Of a stretch of 64,000 nt of DNA, positions 41,635-51,486 are shown one piece after another. Position numbers and translations under genes: made by a program. Each line of letters starts with the position of its first letter. Positions within the stretch are counted from its first letter, which is position 1. The notes beneath the pieces are model-generated. The model did not search any database. It worked only from the letters and a program-made list of their open reading frames with translations, and was not told where the DNA came from. This stretch comes from Cycas panzhihuaensis (taxonomy: Eukaryota; Cycadophyta). The stretch spans positions 79,367,741 through 79,431,740 of the forward strand of contig CM041465.1 of the NCBI GenBank assembly GCA_023213395.1. Reading direction: 5' to 3'.

Positions 41635-42507
41635 AGCTTCTCTAGTTATGATGTGGCCTAAGTATTCTAGTTCTTCCTTTGCAAACAAACATTTCTTCTT
41701 GTTGGCAAAGAATTGATTATCACGCAGAATTTCAAAAATGATTCTCAGGTGTTCTAGATGCTCCTCCCATGTTTTCTTGTAGATTAAGATATCCTCGTAG
41801 AAAATTAACACAAATTTGTATAACACTTGCCAAAAGGTATCATTCATGGTGCTCCGAAAAGTTGTTGGTGCGTTTGATAATCCAAATGGCATTACTCTGA
41901 ATTCGAATAGGCCTTCATGCATTCTAAATGCTATCTTGTACATGTCTTATTCCCTTATTCGGATTTGATAATATCTTGAGCGTAAGTCAATTTTTGAAAA
42001 AGTACTTTGCTCCATGGATTTCGTCCAACAAATCGTCAATACTCAGAATCAAATACCTGTTCTTGGTTGTTAGTTGGTTGAGACCTTAGTAGTCCACACA
42101 CATTCTATATGAGCCATTCTTTTTTGGGCTAATAACAATTAGAGATGTAAATGGGCTTGTGCTGGTAGCAATACTTCCTTGGTATAGTAGTCCCCTTGTG
42201 ATCTTCTCAATTTCTTTCCGTAAATGATACAAATGCCTATAAGGTCAAATATTGATAGGTGCTACACCTAGTACAAGTTCAATTGCATGTTGATTTTGCC
42301 GAAGAGGCAATAGTCCTTTTGGTTCGTCGAACACTATCTTGTACTCTTCTATAATTTGTTGAACCTCTGATGGAATATCCTCGATTTCGACTTTATAGCA
42401 TGTCATAATGTATGTTGATGGATTTTTTCTAAAGAGTTTCTCCATTCAGTGTGACGAAACCAATTGTACTAGTGGCATTGCTAGTGCCTGCAATTTGTAT
42501 TTATGTT
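41635..42507 (-). pseudogene. A2 reverse transcriptase, 5' part (broken)
   Basis: Starts after F2 with the lead-in IEDIPSEVQQIIEEYKIVFD and GLLPLRQNQHAIELV (42390-42250), matching A1 at 200-310. RT proper includes VISPKKNGSYRMCVDY and ends with MPFGLSNAPTTFRSTMND and LIFYEDILIYKKTWEEH; the catalytic FVDD box reads FYED, so the first Asp is replaced by Glu. It stops at HIITREA near 41635. A stretch near 41940-42020 is frameshifted. Confidence 0.82.
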
Positions 42508-42735
42508 TGTTGGAAATCAACCTGCACAACAATCTTCACAAATAGAACAGAACAACTCCATAGGATCGAACGGTACCCTTAAGGTACCTCCATTGTATTA
42601 ACGGAAATCATTACAACATCATCTTAATAAGATACACAATATTGTGTATTTATAATACAAGTCATATTAGAAGAGTAGGACCCACTTGCATGTGGGATAA
42701 ATCAAATGTACATTAATATTCTAACACTCCCCCTT
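42508..42735 (-). repeat. F2 3' LTR with polypurine tract
   Basis: 219 bp LTR (42508-42726) and the tract at 42727-42735. The U3 portion (about 42632-42726) looks identical to that of F1 while the R/U5 portion differs clearly, including deletions. The 18 bp palindrome is at 42632-42649. Confidence 0.92.
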
Positions 42736-42749
42736 AATGTACATTTGGG

Positions 42750-43788
42750 TCATTTGTATTTGCATCGCTTTGTCCTTGGAAATGTCTTGAGAATGACATC
42801 TTCAACCTGATCCTTGTCTTCAATCTTGTAGTGATGTCTTTGCAGTAGAATGATGTCTTCATCTTGATTTTTGTCTTCAATTCTATACCGATGCCTTTGT
42901 AAGATGACATCCTCAGCTTGATTTCCATCTTCAATTCTATAGTAACGATGTTGATGTAGATGCTCTAGCAAGTGTAAATCCTGATTCTTTCTTGTGACTG
43001 GTCTAGTCTGAAGAAGATCCTGTAAGTAACCGTCTTCAATCATAACTTGCCTGTCATCATTATCTTGTATAAACTCTTGATCATCATGCACAATTGTGAC
43101 TTCTTCAATCTTTGGAGCAGAATCTTGATCAATTAGCATACTTTTTGAACTTGAATCAATGCTTAAAGAAGGAACATCATCAATATAAGACTCATCTTTT
43201 ATGGGCTCATTAGCTTCAATTTCTCTTGAAATCAATTCATCACTTTCAATGTCTTCATCTCAGAACCTCATCAATGCATTCAACAAGAGGGAGTTTCACT
43301 GCTTAGACATTCTTCATCTTCACATGTTGTTTCTTCAGTGTTGATGATACTTTCTTCATTCGTTGTACCATAACTAGCTTTAATTGCCTTTTCAATCATT
43401 CGTTGTGTTTCTTCAGGAGTTTGTTCAAATACTTCCCTTAGAGAATCCCAAGCTTCTTTAGCATTACTTGCATGTAGAATCATAGGAATAACAAAATGAA
43501 ATTTGGAGGGAAGATCAATCTTATTGAATGCAGCACGAATCATAATGAATGCCATTCTATCTTTCTTCTCAAGCATTTCTTTTCTTCATCATCATTAGGG
43601 ATATCATATTCACAAGAACAATCTTCCACAAACCTCTAGCTATGAATAGACATCTCATTTTAATTGTCCAAAAGAAATAGTCTTCACCATTACATTTAGG
43701 TCCCGAAGAAGTGAATCCCTTAAGTAATATTCATTTGTCTCGGAGCATATATAACCACATCATTATCCTCCATGATTGTAAATGCCAT
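42750..43788 (-). pseudogene. F2 gag, several frameshifts
   Basis: Homologous to the F1 gag along its length. The frame 43576-43280 covers MLEKKDRMAFIMIRAAFNKI and NAKEAWDSLREVFEQTPEE, reading through the place where F1 has lost a base. Upstream (43577-43788) at least three small indels relative to F1 destroy the N-terminus, and another near 43265 separates the acidic tail (43235-42750). The tail keeps the three YRIED..Q.ED-type repeats and ends KRCKYK as in F1. The protein cannot be made in one piece. Confidence 0.8.
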
Positions 43789-44900
43789 TTCCACATGCCA
43801 CGTCCCTCACTTATCATTGGTAACTTGCCTATTGATCACTCTCAACAAACTTCCTCATGTCTCATATCTCACATCATCACTTTATCATCACATCATTGCC
43901 TTATCCATTACATATCACCAATCAACACGAGAATCCAAACACTCTCTTCACCAAATCAATGCCTCATAACTCTCACAACGATCGTATATGTCATATATCG
44001 CTACCAAGACATACACTTCACTTGATTGCCCAAAACACACAACTCATGCCATTACACTTGCAACTCATGTAACTTCAACAAAAACTCATCCTTCTTTGCA
44101 TGTTCACATCATGAAACATGCCTAATTTCTTCCTTAACTCACCCAACAAAGTGTCCAACCTTGTCATGTAACCTCACATGTTACAAGGTTCATAATTGCC
44201 AAGTCAACACTTCATCAACTCTTTCATGCAAACACATACCTCATCATATATCCAAGTCTTAAGTCAATAGAGTGCAAAATATGAATTAATGTCGTCTCAC
44301 ATTACCAAGGTACTCTCCCATGTGAAATACATACAAGAAAGCCTCAACAAATACCCTCATCAATATCAAAGTATTCTCATGCAATCGCATACAAATGAAC
44401 AATGAAAACCTCAAACTTCGTCTTATGTCATCATGTCAACACATCAACCAAGAGTTTATTTCAAAAAACACTCACTCATATTGCCATAAAGATTAACTCA
44501 ATGCCAAAGATTGCTCCATTGTAACAATAGCACACTTGCTTATCAGTCATTACCCTGATCATAATGCCCTCTTATTACACTTCTCTTGCCCTTGTCATGT
44601 TCAACAAATGCCCAAACTTGAGATGTAACCCCAATAGCTCTCAAATATTGTTTCTCAAATATACCTTATATCATCAAAGTACTCCCTTATATCAACCCAA
44701 CTTATGCCAATATCAAATATCACCACCTCAAATTGCTAATGAATCACCAAGACACATCTTATATCACTCATATACTCAACATAAAAAGCTTTAAAGTATT
44801 ACCTCAATAAACTAAATTTGATTGACACTTATCAATTCTCACTTGATAACCATTTAAGAAAAAGTCAGATTAAAAGTAACTTGATAATTCTTCAATCAAA
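43789..44900 (-). other. F2 leader, CA-rich part shared with F1
   Basis: The plus strand is rich in cac, atc and cat triplets like F1 10960-11820; open stretches on the plus strand (e.g. 43711-44025) are low-complexity Ser/His/Thr/Ile runs and look like shadows. Similarity to F1 fades before about 44900. Confidence 0.5.
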
Positions 44901-44929
44901 ACGTATAAGCATATTGATGTCTTTGAGTT

Positions 44930-46060
44930 AATATCTAGTAGCCGACGTTTACCCAAAAACTCATACCTGCGGGCGACTCTCCATGACTGTGCGGTTAGTC
45001 GTGGAGTTATACCATTTCCGTTCACTTATGCACCATACCCTAAGTGGTCATTGATTGCACCTTCGCAAAAGGAGTCTTAGTGGACCCTTATCTGTCATTC
45101 ATCTTCTACATCTATTCGCCGTGTATCTGTCCATGGAGAAATCAGAGTGTAAGGTTTTATGCGCCATCCTCCATCGTATGCGTATGCCCTATATGACTTG
45201 CACCACTACAATTGATCTGTAGCCATTATGATTTCTGCGTTGAATGAAAGTTGCATTTGCGGAGAGCCTTGACTATGCTCAGCACTGTGCCATTGTATTG
45301 GAAAGCTCCATTTGTAGAAGTAACCAGCCTTCTCCGTATTCGTGGTTAAACTGTGGAGCTATGCCTTGTTCTATCCGTACAATCTTGTTCCAAGTATATG
45401 CCACGGAACCATGATTTGTCTACCCAAGTGAATGAATTAGATCGAGATTCATAACGCTCCTTTGGTATTTGTGCCCGTGTTGAACCTCTGTTCACCTTCA
45501 TCTCTGTCTCAGAAACCTGTGTTCATGAAGGTTGTCTTGCAACTGCGTGAGGCCATCGCCAACGTCGGTTCATGCTCGTTTGACCGTATTGTTATTCCTG
45601 TTGAAAAAGCCATTGACATATCGACAACCCGAAGATCACCCAAGTAATACGTCTCACGTGAAGACAATTTATGCCCTATCTGCAATTGTTCTATCCTAGA
45701 GATTATACAAGCCTCGCACGCGCCAATTTTACAGTCCCGCGACCGTTTCATGAAGGCAAATCAACGTGCTTCGATGGCTAAATAGTGTTCTCCACTGAAA
45801 ACGCGATTCTATGGTTGATTGCTTAGTAGTATAAATACGACGGAGTTACTCCAATGTGCCGACGTTAAACACGAAGAAAGAAGATGCAAAGTATGCAAGG
45901 TGTGCCAGGGGTTTTGGTTTTGTGGTGTTTCCAGATCCTATGATGCTTTACAGGGTTCTCCGAGACAAACATACCATCGATGGTAGAACGGTGGAAGCAA
46001 AAAGTCAGACAAAGAGAAGAGCAACAAAGCGCTACCAGAATGAACAATTATAGGTGGAAG
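44930..46060 (+). pseudogene. Captured host DNA in F2, including an hnRNP-type RRM fragment
   Basis: Visibly richer in G and C than the surroundings and absent from F1. On the plus strand (antisense to F2) the frame 45856-46053 contains ARGFGFVVFPDP (45904-45939), which holds the RNP1 motif RGFGFVVF, and RDKHTIDGRTVEAK (45961-46002). Both are as in the first RRM of plant Musashi/hnRNP-like RNA-binding proteins. Residues before the match (TKKEDAKYARC) do not fit an RRM, so only part of an exon is present. Another open stretch, 45462-45647 (REAIANVGSCSFDRIVIPVE), is unassigned. Expression is not implied. Confidence 0.65.
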
Positions 46061-46242
46061 TTTAATATAAAATATCAGCGGTGAAAGTATACACAAGTAT
46101 CAACTCTCAGATTTCATGAACCACCATGAGTAGAAGGTAATAGAGGCCACGATCACTGCCAAGATTAGGGTTTTTACCTCAAAACAGCCATGAACCATCG
46201 AATACAGTCCCGAGAACAAACACATGATCATAACTTGCACAA

Positions 46243-46311
46243 CCTGGCTTCACCTTGCTCTGGCTTCACCTCAGCTTCACCTCGCTCTGGCTTCACCTTG
46301 CTCTGATACCA
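46243..46311 (-). repeat. F2 PBS and PBS-derived 16 bp tandem repeats
   Basis: PBS TGGTATCAGAGC is plus 46300-46311. Immediately downstream on the minus strand come about four units of CAGAGCAAGGTGAAGC (plus 46243-46306), one shortened and one with a base change. Each unit starts with CAGAGC, the last six bases of the PBS, so the array seems to have grown from it. Confidence 0.75.
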
Positions 46312-46530
46312 TGTTGGAAATCAACCTGCACAACAATCTTCACAAATAGAACAGAACAACTCCATAGGATCGAACGGTACCCTTAAGGTACCTCCATTGT
46401 ATTAACGGAAATCATTACAACATCATCTTAATAAGATACACAATATTGTGTATTTATAATACAAGTCATATTAGAAGAGTAGGACCCACTTGCATGTGGG
46501 ATAAATCAAATGTACATTAATATTCTAACA
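46312..46530 (-). repeat. F2 5' LTR
   Basis: 219 bp, indistinguishable by eye from 42508-42726. Contains the TATAAATA box and the palindrome at 46436-46453. Right flank atgtc. Confidence 0.92.
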
Positions 46531-47054
46531 ATGTCCTCCCTAGTGAAACCACATAAATCTAGTCATATAATTAGTGACTACATTGCCCAGTGTTTGAAGC
46601 CACTGAATTCCCAATACTATGTCCACGCTGTTGATTTGCATTGCGAACATGCATGTGTTTGTAGAATATTCGCCCATTTGTAAACTGATTTTTTTGCAAA
46701 AACCTCCACACAGTGTTGTTTTCCCATTGGCGATTGATATTTGGAATGTTTTTAACGGTTCTATTTTAATTCCAAGCTTATTTGTGTTGCCTTGTTTATA
46801 AAGTTATGTGTACTGTCACTATCGACTAAAATTGTGATAGACGCCCCTTTAATCATCCCTTGGAGCTAGAGTGTCTGCAGAGTGACATTTGTCCTGTAAT
46901 TGCTTGTAGTGATGTGTATATTTTTTGTATCTAGCTCTAATAGTTCATCTACTTCGTCTTCTTTTGGCTTTTCTTCGACTTCTTCGTGAATTTCTTCGGG
47001 TGCTTTTTCTTGCTCCAATATTGTCGTGTCTTTAGTATTGATCATGTACACCTT
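46531..47054 (-). pseudogene. A2 gag end and aspartic protease
   Basis: From 47054 the frame reads YMINTKDTTILEQ, an acidic spacer, then ITTSNYRTNVTLQTL-stop and GASITILVDSDSTHNFI (about 46845-46800). This is the retropepsin active site with Gly changed to Asp (D-S-D instead of D-S-G). After a damaged part it ends VDIVLGIQWLQTLGNVV (about 46640-46590), the second conserved protease motif. F2 interrupts the region between protease and RT. Confidence 0.8.
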
Positions 47055-47542
47055 TGTAGCATTCCAAAATATGGTCAAAGGTATAGCATATGACCATTCA
47101 AATCAAAGGTCTCTGAACGACGATTCCAATGGTTTAGACAAAAGTCAATTCCGACATCTTTATCAAAAGTTATGACCATTTAAAATTAGCTTGCCAGTTT
47201 TGGAGAAGTTCTGGCCGACTTCTATTTAAGAAGTATTAAGAATAATATCACCCAGTCTGGCCGACTTCTAATTGAAGTATTTTGATTGCTATATATAGGA
47301 AGTTTAGGCCACATCCCAAACCATCATTCAAAGGTTCTTTTAGTTGCACATTTTTGGTTCTAGGGCTACAATTAGCTCGCCCATTTGGGGGTTGCAGTTT
47401 GGAGGGTCCCTCGCCTCGAAGAGGGAAGCTCACTTCTTCAAGAAAGACTACATCTAGTTATTATTTTTGTGGATTATTACATGTATTTTTGAGGAAAATT
47501 GCTATAAAAGAAGAAGTAAATCGCTATAAGTGGTATCAGAGC
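47055..47542 (+). repeat. B2 5' LTR and PBS
   Basis: 474 bp, ending GCTATA (a mutated GCTACA) at 47528; PBS TGGTATCAGAGC at 47531-47542. TATA-like tatatatagg at 47290-47299. CCTCGAAGAGG at 47412-47422. The MSA-like core is altered (tccaatggttt). Confidence 0.9.
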
Positions 47543-47669
47543 TTTGTTTCGAAGGTAAAGGGCAAAGAACACTTGGAACATATAAAGGCAGTTCTACTCA
47601 TTCTTGAGAAAGCACAATTATTCACAAATAAGATAAAGGGATCTTTCGCAAAGAAGACATTTGTAGCAA

Positions 47670-49150
47670 GTGGTCATATATGATGGTTTTGACTAGTAGA
47701 AAGTATAGATTTTAATCCTTGAAGTACAACCTTTATTGAGAAAAAATGGAGAGATTTTTTTAATTTGGAGGATTATGAAGACATAAAAAAATGGATAGAA
47801 GACTTTGAATTCATGCCTGATATAGAGTTTGAAGATTATGGACAATTATTAGAAATGATATTGAATGGACAAGCTTATGAATGGTTCATTAATTGGGCTA
47901 AAGAACCTTTTCTATGGTACCAGTTTTTTGAGGCAACTATCACAGCTTTTTAGAGGCATAAGCAAGATAAAATTCAAGTTGATGAGGTAGGGCAAGAAGA
48001 AGACATTGTTAATGAGGAGATCCTAGAGGTTTTGCAAGAGCTAGAACAAGATCTAGCACAGAGAAAACAATATGACGACATAGAAGACTCGAAGCAGGCG
48101 CAAGTAACAGAAGAGTCCCATTTCAATATCAGAGAGGAAATCCAAAGTGGAGTTACACAGGAGCAACATGAAGACAATAAGGAACAAGCAAATTTTTCTC
48201 AACAAATTTCATGCAAGGTATCCACTGATCATGTATTGCACATGCACATTTTGATCGATAGTTTTGTATGCCGTCTCTCTTTGCTTAGTTCAATAACAAT
48301 ACAAAAGCCCTTTCCTCCTAAACCCATAATTAACCATGCTCTTAAATCCCCTACCTTTAGTTTTTTCGTAGGTCAAATTTTAATTTCCCTCAGTAACCCT
48401 AGCTCATCTCTGTACTCATCTACTCTTTCAACCCCTACAGACCTTTCTCAACAGGATATGCTACAACTTCAATTTGTTCGTCAGGTCTTGTCTCTTAGTA
48501 TTGGCCCTTACAAAACCCCATTTGACTTTTCCCAAACCTCCTCAATTCAATATCATCTTTTTCTGTTAAATCTTTCCTTTTATTTGAGTACCAATCCTAA
48601 AACCCTATTAAAGTTTTTTTTCCATAAAAAACCTCTATCAAAAACCCCATCCATCTCTCTCCCAAAAGGTGTTGTGGTTTAACAAAACTTGTACAAACTT
48701 TCATCTCCATCAAAGGCATATTCCAAAATTTATCCCTTCTTTCTATACATTCTGAGCTATGCTTGATCACGGTTCATTCCCCCTTTTCTTTTTCCCACAA
48801 TAGGCAATCATCAATCCATGACCCTCACGAGCAATTCTTTTCCCAAAGCCTTCATGTCTTTTTCCAAAATTCATCCCATTTGAAAATAAAAGGTGCAAAT
48901 GCAAGGCAAAACTAGGACAAGTCAATTGAGATCCCTCGCAGGTCCTAGGATCCTTCTGATTCAGAACAAGACATCGCATGTACTTGGTCCCAAAAACAAA
49001 TATCGCCAATCCAAGATGCCTGCTAACAAAGCTCCATAAAAGATGCAAGATCGAACCAAATCTTCACGACCTACAGGATCTAACAGGAGGTGGTTGGAAG
49101 ATTAAACCGAGCTACAAACATTTCTCAATACTTCGAGGGCGAAGTATTAT
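47670..49150 (+). pseudogene. B2 gag-like and Ser/Pro/Phe-rich ORF
   Basis: Leader box gtggtcatatatgatggttt at about 47669, then LEDYEDIKKWIEDFEFMPD and LEMILNGQAYEWFINWAKEP, WYQFFEATITAF-stop (47765-47953), the capsid-like part. After that stop the frame continues; 48032-48682 is open for 216 codons: a Gln/Glu-rich linker, then SCKVSTDHVLHMHI leading into the Ser/Pro/Phe-rich part (NPSSSLYSSTLSTPTDLSQQ, LNLSFYLSTNP). This is the longest intact version in the window. Later frames hold GPRILLIQNKTSHVLGPKNK (48946-49005) and the terminal ISQYFEGEVLF. No signal peptide or membrane segment is obvious. Product unknown. Confidence 0.62.
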
Positions 49151-49642
49151 TTTAAGGGGAGGGGAATTGTAGCATTCCAAAATATGGTCAAAGGTATAGC
49201 ATATGACCATTCAAATCAAAGGTCTCTGAACGACGATTCCAACGATTTAGACAAAAGTCAATTCCAACATCTCTATCAAAAGTTATGACCATTTAAAGTT
49301 AGCTTGCCAGTTTTGGAGAAGTTTTGGCTGACTTCTATTTAAGTAGTATTAAGGATAATATCACCCAATCTGGCCGACTTCTAATTGAAGTATTTTGATC
49401 ACTATATATAAGAAGTTTAGGCCGCATCCCAAACCATCATTCAGAGGTTTTTTTAGTTGTGCATTTTCGGTTCCAAGGCTGCAATTAGCTCGCCCATTTG
49501 GGGGTTGCAATTTGGAGGGTTCCTTGCCTCGAAGAGGGAAGCTCACTTCTTCAAGAAAGACTACATCTAGTTATTATTTTTTGTGGATTATTACATGTAT
49601 TTTTGAGGAAAATTTCTATAAAAGTAGAACTAGATCGCTACA
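49151..49642 (+). repeat. B2 polypurine tract and 3' LTR
   Basis: Purine tract tttaaggggaggggaat at 49151-49167, LTR 49168-49642 (475 bp), ends GATCGCTACA. Confidence 0.92.
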
Positions 49643-50739
49643 ACCTTTTTCGGGGTGCATTGATGTTCGCAGTTCTACTTTGAACCACATTTGAAACAAG
49701 TTCCTTTCTTCATATGTTCTTCTTTCGTTGTTGTCTCTTGATTATTTCTAACCGCTAATGGACCCTTGACTTTGGTTCCTGACCTGTTCCAATTTGGGTT
49801 AAATCCCTGCGAACTTTTCGTTTTGCGTGTGAATGTAGGTCTAGTCTCCCGCAGTTCTGCTTCCACGTATCTTGCTATCTTGATTGCTGAATCCAATGTT
49901 GGTACCTCCATTGCTTTTAGATAATATGTTATTGGAGGTTTCAATCTGCTAATGTACGTTTCCAAAAGGAGTTCCAGTGGTACTATTAATGGAATCAAAC
50001 AGTGTAATACTTGAAACTATTCAGTAGACTCTTGGACTGAGCTTGTTTATTGTAATCTTGTCAACTAGGCGAAATAGTTTGTACTCCATGAATCTTCATA
50101 TTGGGTTATGAGCCCATGCTTCATGTTGTGCTAGCTTTCTGCTTGTTTCCCAGTTGTTCAAAGCCGCCATAAATACCATTTCAAAGCTTGACCATACAAA
50201 TGTAGTGATGCCAAGGATACTTGCTTGTTTTTCAATATCGCGTAGACTGAGAAATAGGTCTCCTTCTGTAAAATCCATCCCCTTATATCTCTTGATTTAT
50301 CAAGGTCAAATTTTTCTAGGGTGATCTTTGCCATTGTTGTCCCATCATTACTCTTGAGGTTTCTCCTTTAATATTGTCCTCCTATTTTAAATCTTCCTTT
50401 TTCTATTTTACCTTGGGGATCCGGGTTTTCACCTTCTTTTTCCTGTTTAGCCCATATTGGTTCTGCTTGTGGTGCATCCAATTTGAAGTTAATTTTATCC
50501 ATGAGGGTCGTGAGGCTCGCTAAAGAAGGTAGGATTTCCTTCCTTACTTCGTCTGTGGTGGATTGTTCCTGACTGGATTGGCCTTGGGAGGTCGACATCT
50601 TCTTTTGGGTCGTGAGGCTCGCTAAAGAAGGTAGGATTTCCTTCCCTACTTCGTCTGTGGTGGATTGTTCCTGACTGGATTGGCCTTGGGAGGTCGACAT
50701 CTTCTTTTGTTGTATAATCTTCTTAGAGTGTAACTCCAT
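49643..50739 (-). pseudogene. A2 gag with zinc knuckle and in-frame duplication
   Basis: Starts at one of several Met near 50739-50690; MSTSQGQSSQEQ is the likeliest natural start, since it is repeated by a 102 bp tandem duplication (50505-50606 and 50607-50708), which gives two nearly identical 34-residue units. Capsid sequence follows with RDIEKQASILGITTFVWSSF and FEMVFMAALNNWET (50278-50096). Then come PLIVPLELLLETYISRLKPP, AIKIARYVEAELRETRP and the knuckle start CFKCGSK at 49699-49679. The knuckle completes as CX2CX7HXC beside the B2 insertion, the spacing of chromovirus gags. Frameshifts occur near 50290 and 50000. Confidence 0.78.
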
Positions 50740-50924
50740 TTGGACTTCTCTAAAGATCCACGGGTGGGGGGGTGGGAAAAAATTTCACTTCCTTCTCACC
50801 AAAATGTCATTTCCTTCCTTGCAGGATTGATTGCTATGAATGTGAGTAGACTATCTTGATCCCCTCTGGAAAAAATTCGACTATAATCTCAGAAGGCACT
50901 CTTCCACAGGATAGCTTCAATGAA

Positions 50925-51486
50925 GCTTTGATACCACTTGTAGCAGAAACTTTTATATTATTTTAGAAATAACATAGGAATTCACAAACACTGATCTAAC
51001 ATATGCTCATACAGATCTTATTAATCTCAAATAAAGATGAATATTGGAAATACACCTTAAACATCAGAGTAAAGCAATGGAAACAGTACAATTCAAAGGT
51101 AAATATATTATCCAAAATAATACTAGAAAGCACAAAAATATACAACAAAATGTCCTTACTCGATGCTTATCCCTTCAAGGTGGAAATCCTCCAAATATCT
51201 CATACCAAAAGGTTGAGCCAATTGTAGCCCTAAATTCAAAAATATGGAAGAGATCCAACCGAGAATGATGATCTAGAGTGAGGGCTTTGATCCCTATTTA
51301 TATTGGTCACCTTTTATCCAACTTGAAGTTGGTCAAAACCTAGGATTCTGTGCCCAATACAATGACATGGAAGTCGGCCAGAAGACAGCTTCACAGGTCA
51401 GCTAAGACTCCCATTCTTGTGCTCAATTTTGGGGTTTTAAGTCGGTTAATAGGCCCCTAAAGAGAGGGTTTTCCTTGAATGCAATA
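50925..51486 (-). repeat. A2 PBS and 5' LTR
   Basis: LTR 50939-51486 (548 bp), homologous to 3029-3580; its outer end reads TATTGCATTC instead of TGTTGCATTC. Plus gctttgatacca (50925-50936) is the PBS TGGTATCAAAGC, one change from the initiator tRNA-Met site. Tatataggg-like promoter sequence is degraded. Confidence 0.85.

Larger units (their letters stand above)
42508..46530 (-). mobile_element. F2: gag-dead copia-type element with identical LTRs and captured host sequence
   Basis: LTRs 42508-42726 and 46312-46530, both 219 bp, which I cannot tell apart by eye. Flanks atgtt (42503-42507) and atgtc (46531-46535). Polypurine tract ctccccctt (42727-42735) as in F1, PBS 46300-46311. The gag is broken by several indels. 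Between the CA-rich leader and the PBS lies about 1.1 kb of higher-GC sequence absent from F1, containing an RRM fragment on the plus strand. Recent movement without its own proteins is implied. Confidence 0.9.
47055..49642 (+). mobile_element. B2: complete non-autonomous B element, TSD acctt
   Basis: LTRs 47055-47528 and 49168-49642, perfect duplication acctt at 47050-47054 and 49643-49647. Interior 1.6 kb, with PBS, leader, a gag-like plus Ser/Pro/Phe-rich ORF, and the FEGEVLF tail before the polypurine tract. Both LTRs lack the same roughly 110 bp segment present in B1, so that deletion predates this insertion. The LTRs differ at about 30 positions by eye, mostly transitions. Confidence 0.93.
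41635..51486 (-). mobile_element. A2: minus-strand gypsy element split by F2 and B2, truncated in RT
   Basis: 5' LTR 51486-50939, PBS, gag 50739-49643, B2 insertion, gag end and protease 47054-46531, F2 insertion, then RT 42507-41635. Integrase, chromodomain and 3' LTR are lost at the C2 junction. Reading frames match on both sides of each insertion, e.g. the zinc knuckle region ends beside B2 and the acidic spacer to protease resumes beyond it. Same family as A1. Confidence 0.88.

Noticed and set aside
43711-44262. Several overlapping plus-strand open frames in the F2 leader
   Set aside because: Low-complexity Ser/His/Thr/Ile runs from CA-rich leader sequence; the same region in F1 is not open in a matching way.
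45462-45647. Open frame REAIANVGSCSFDRIV considered as a second captured gene
   Set aside because: In the captured GC-richer block, but I cannot match it to any family; kept only as unassigned sequence.
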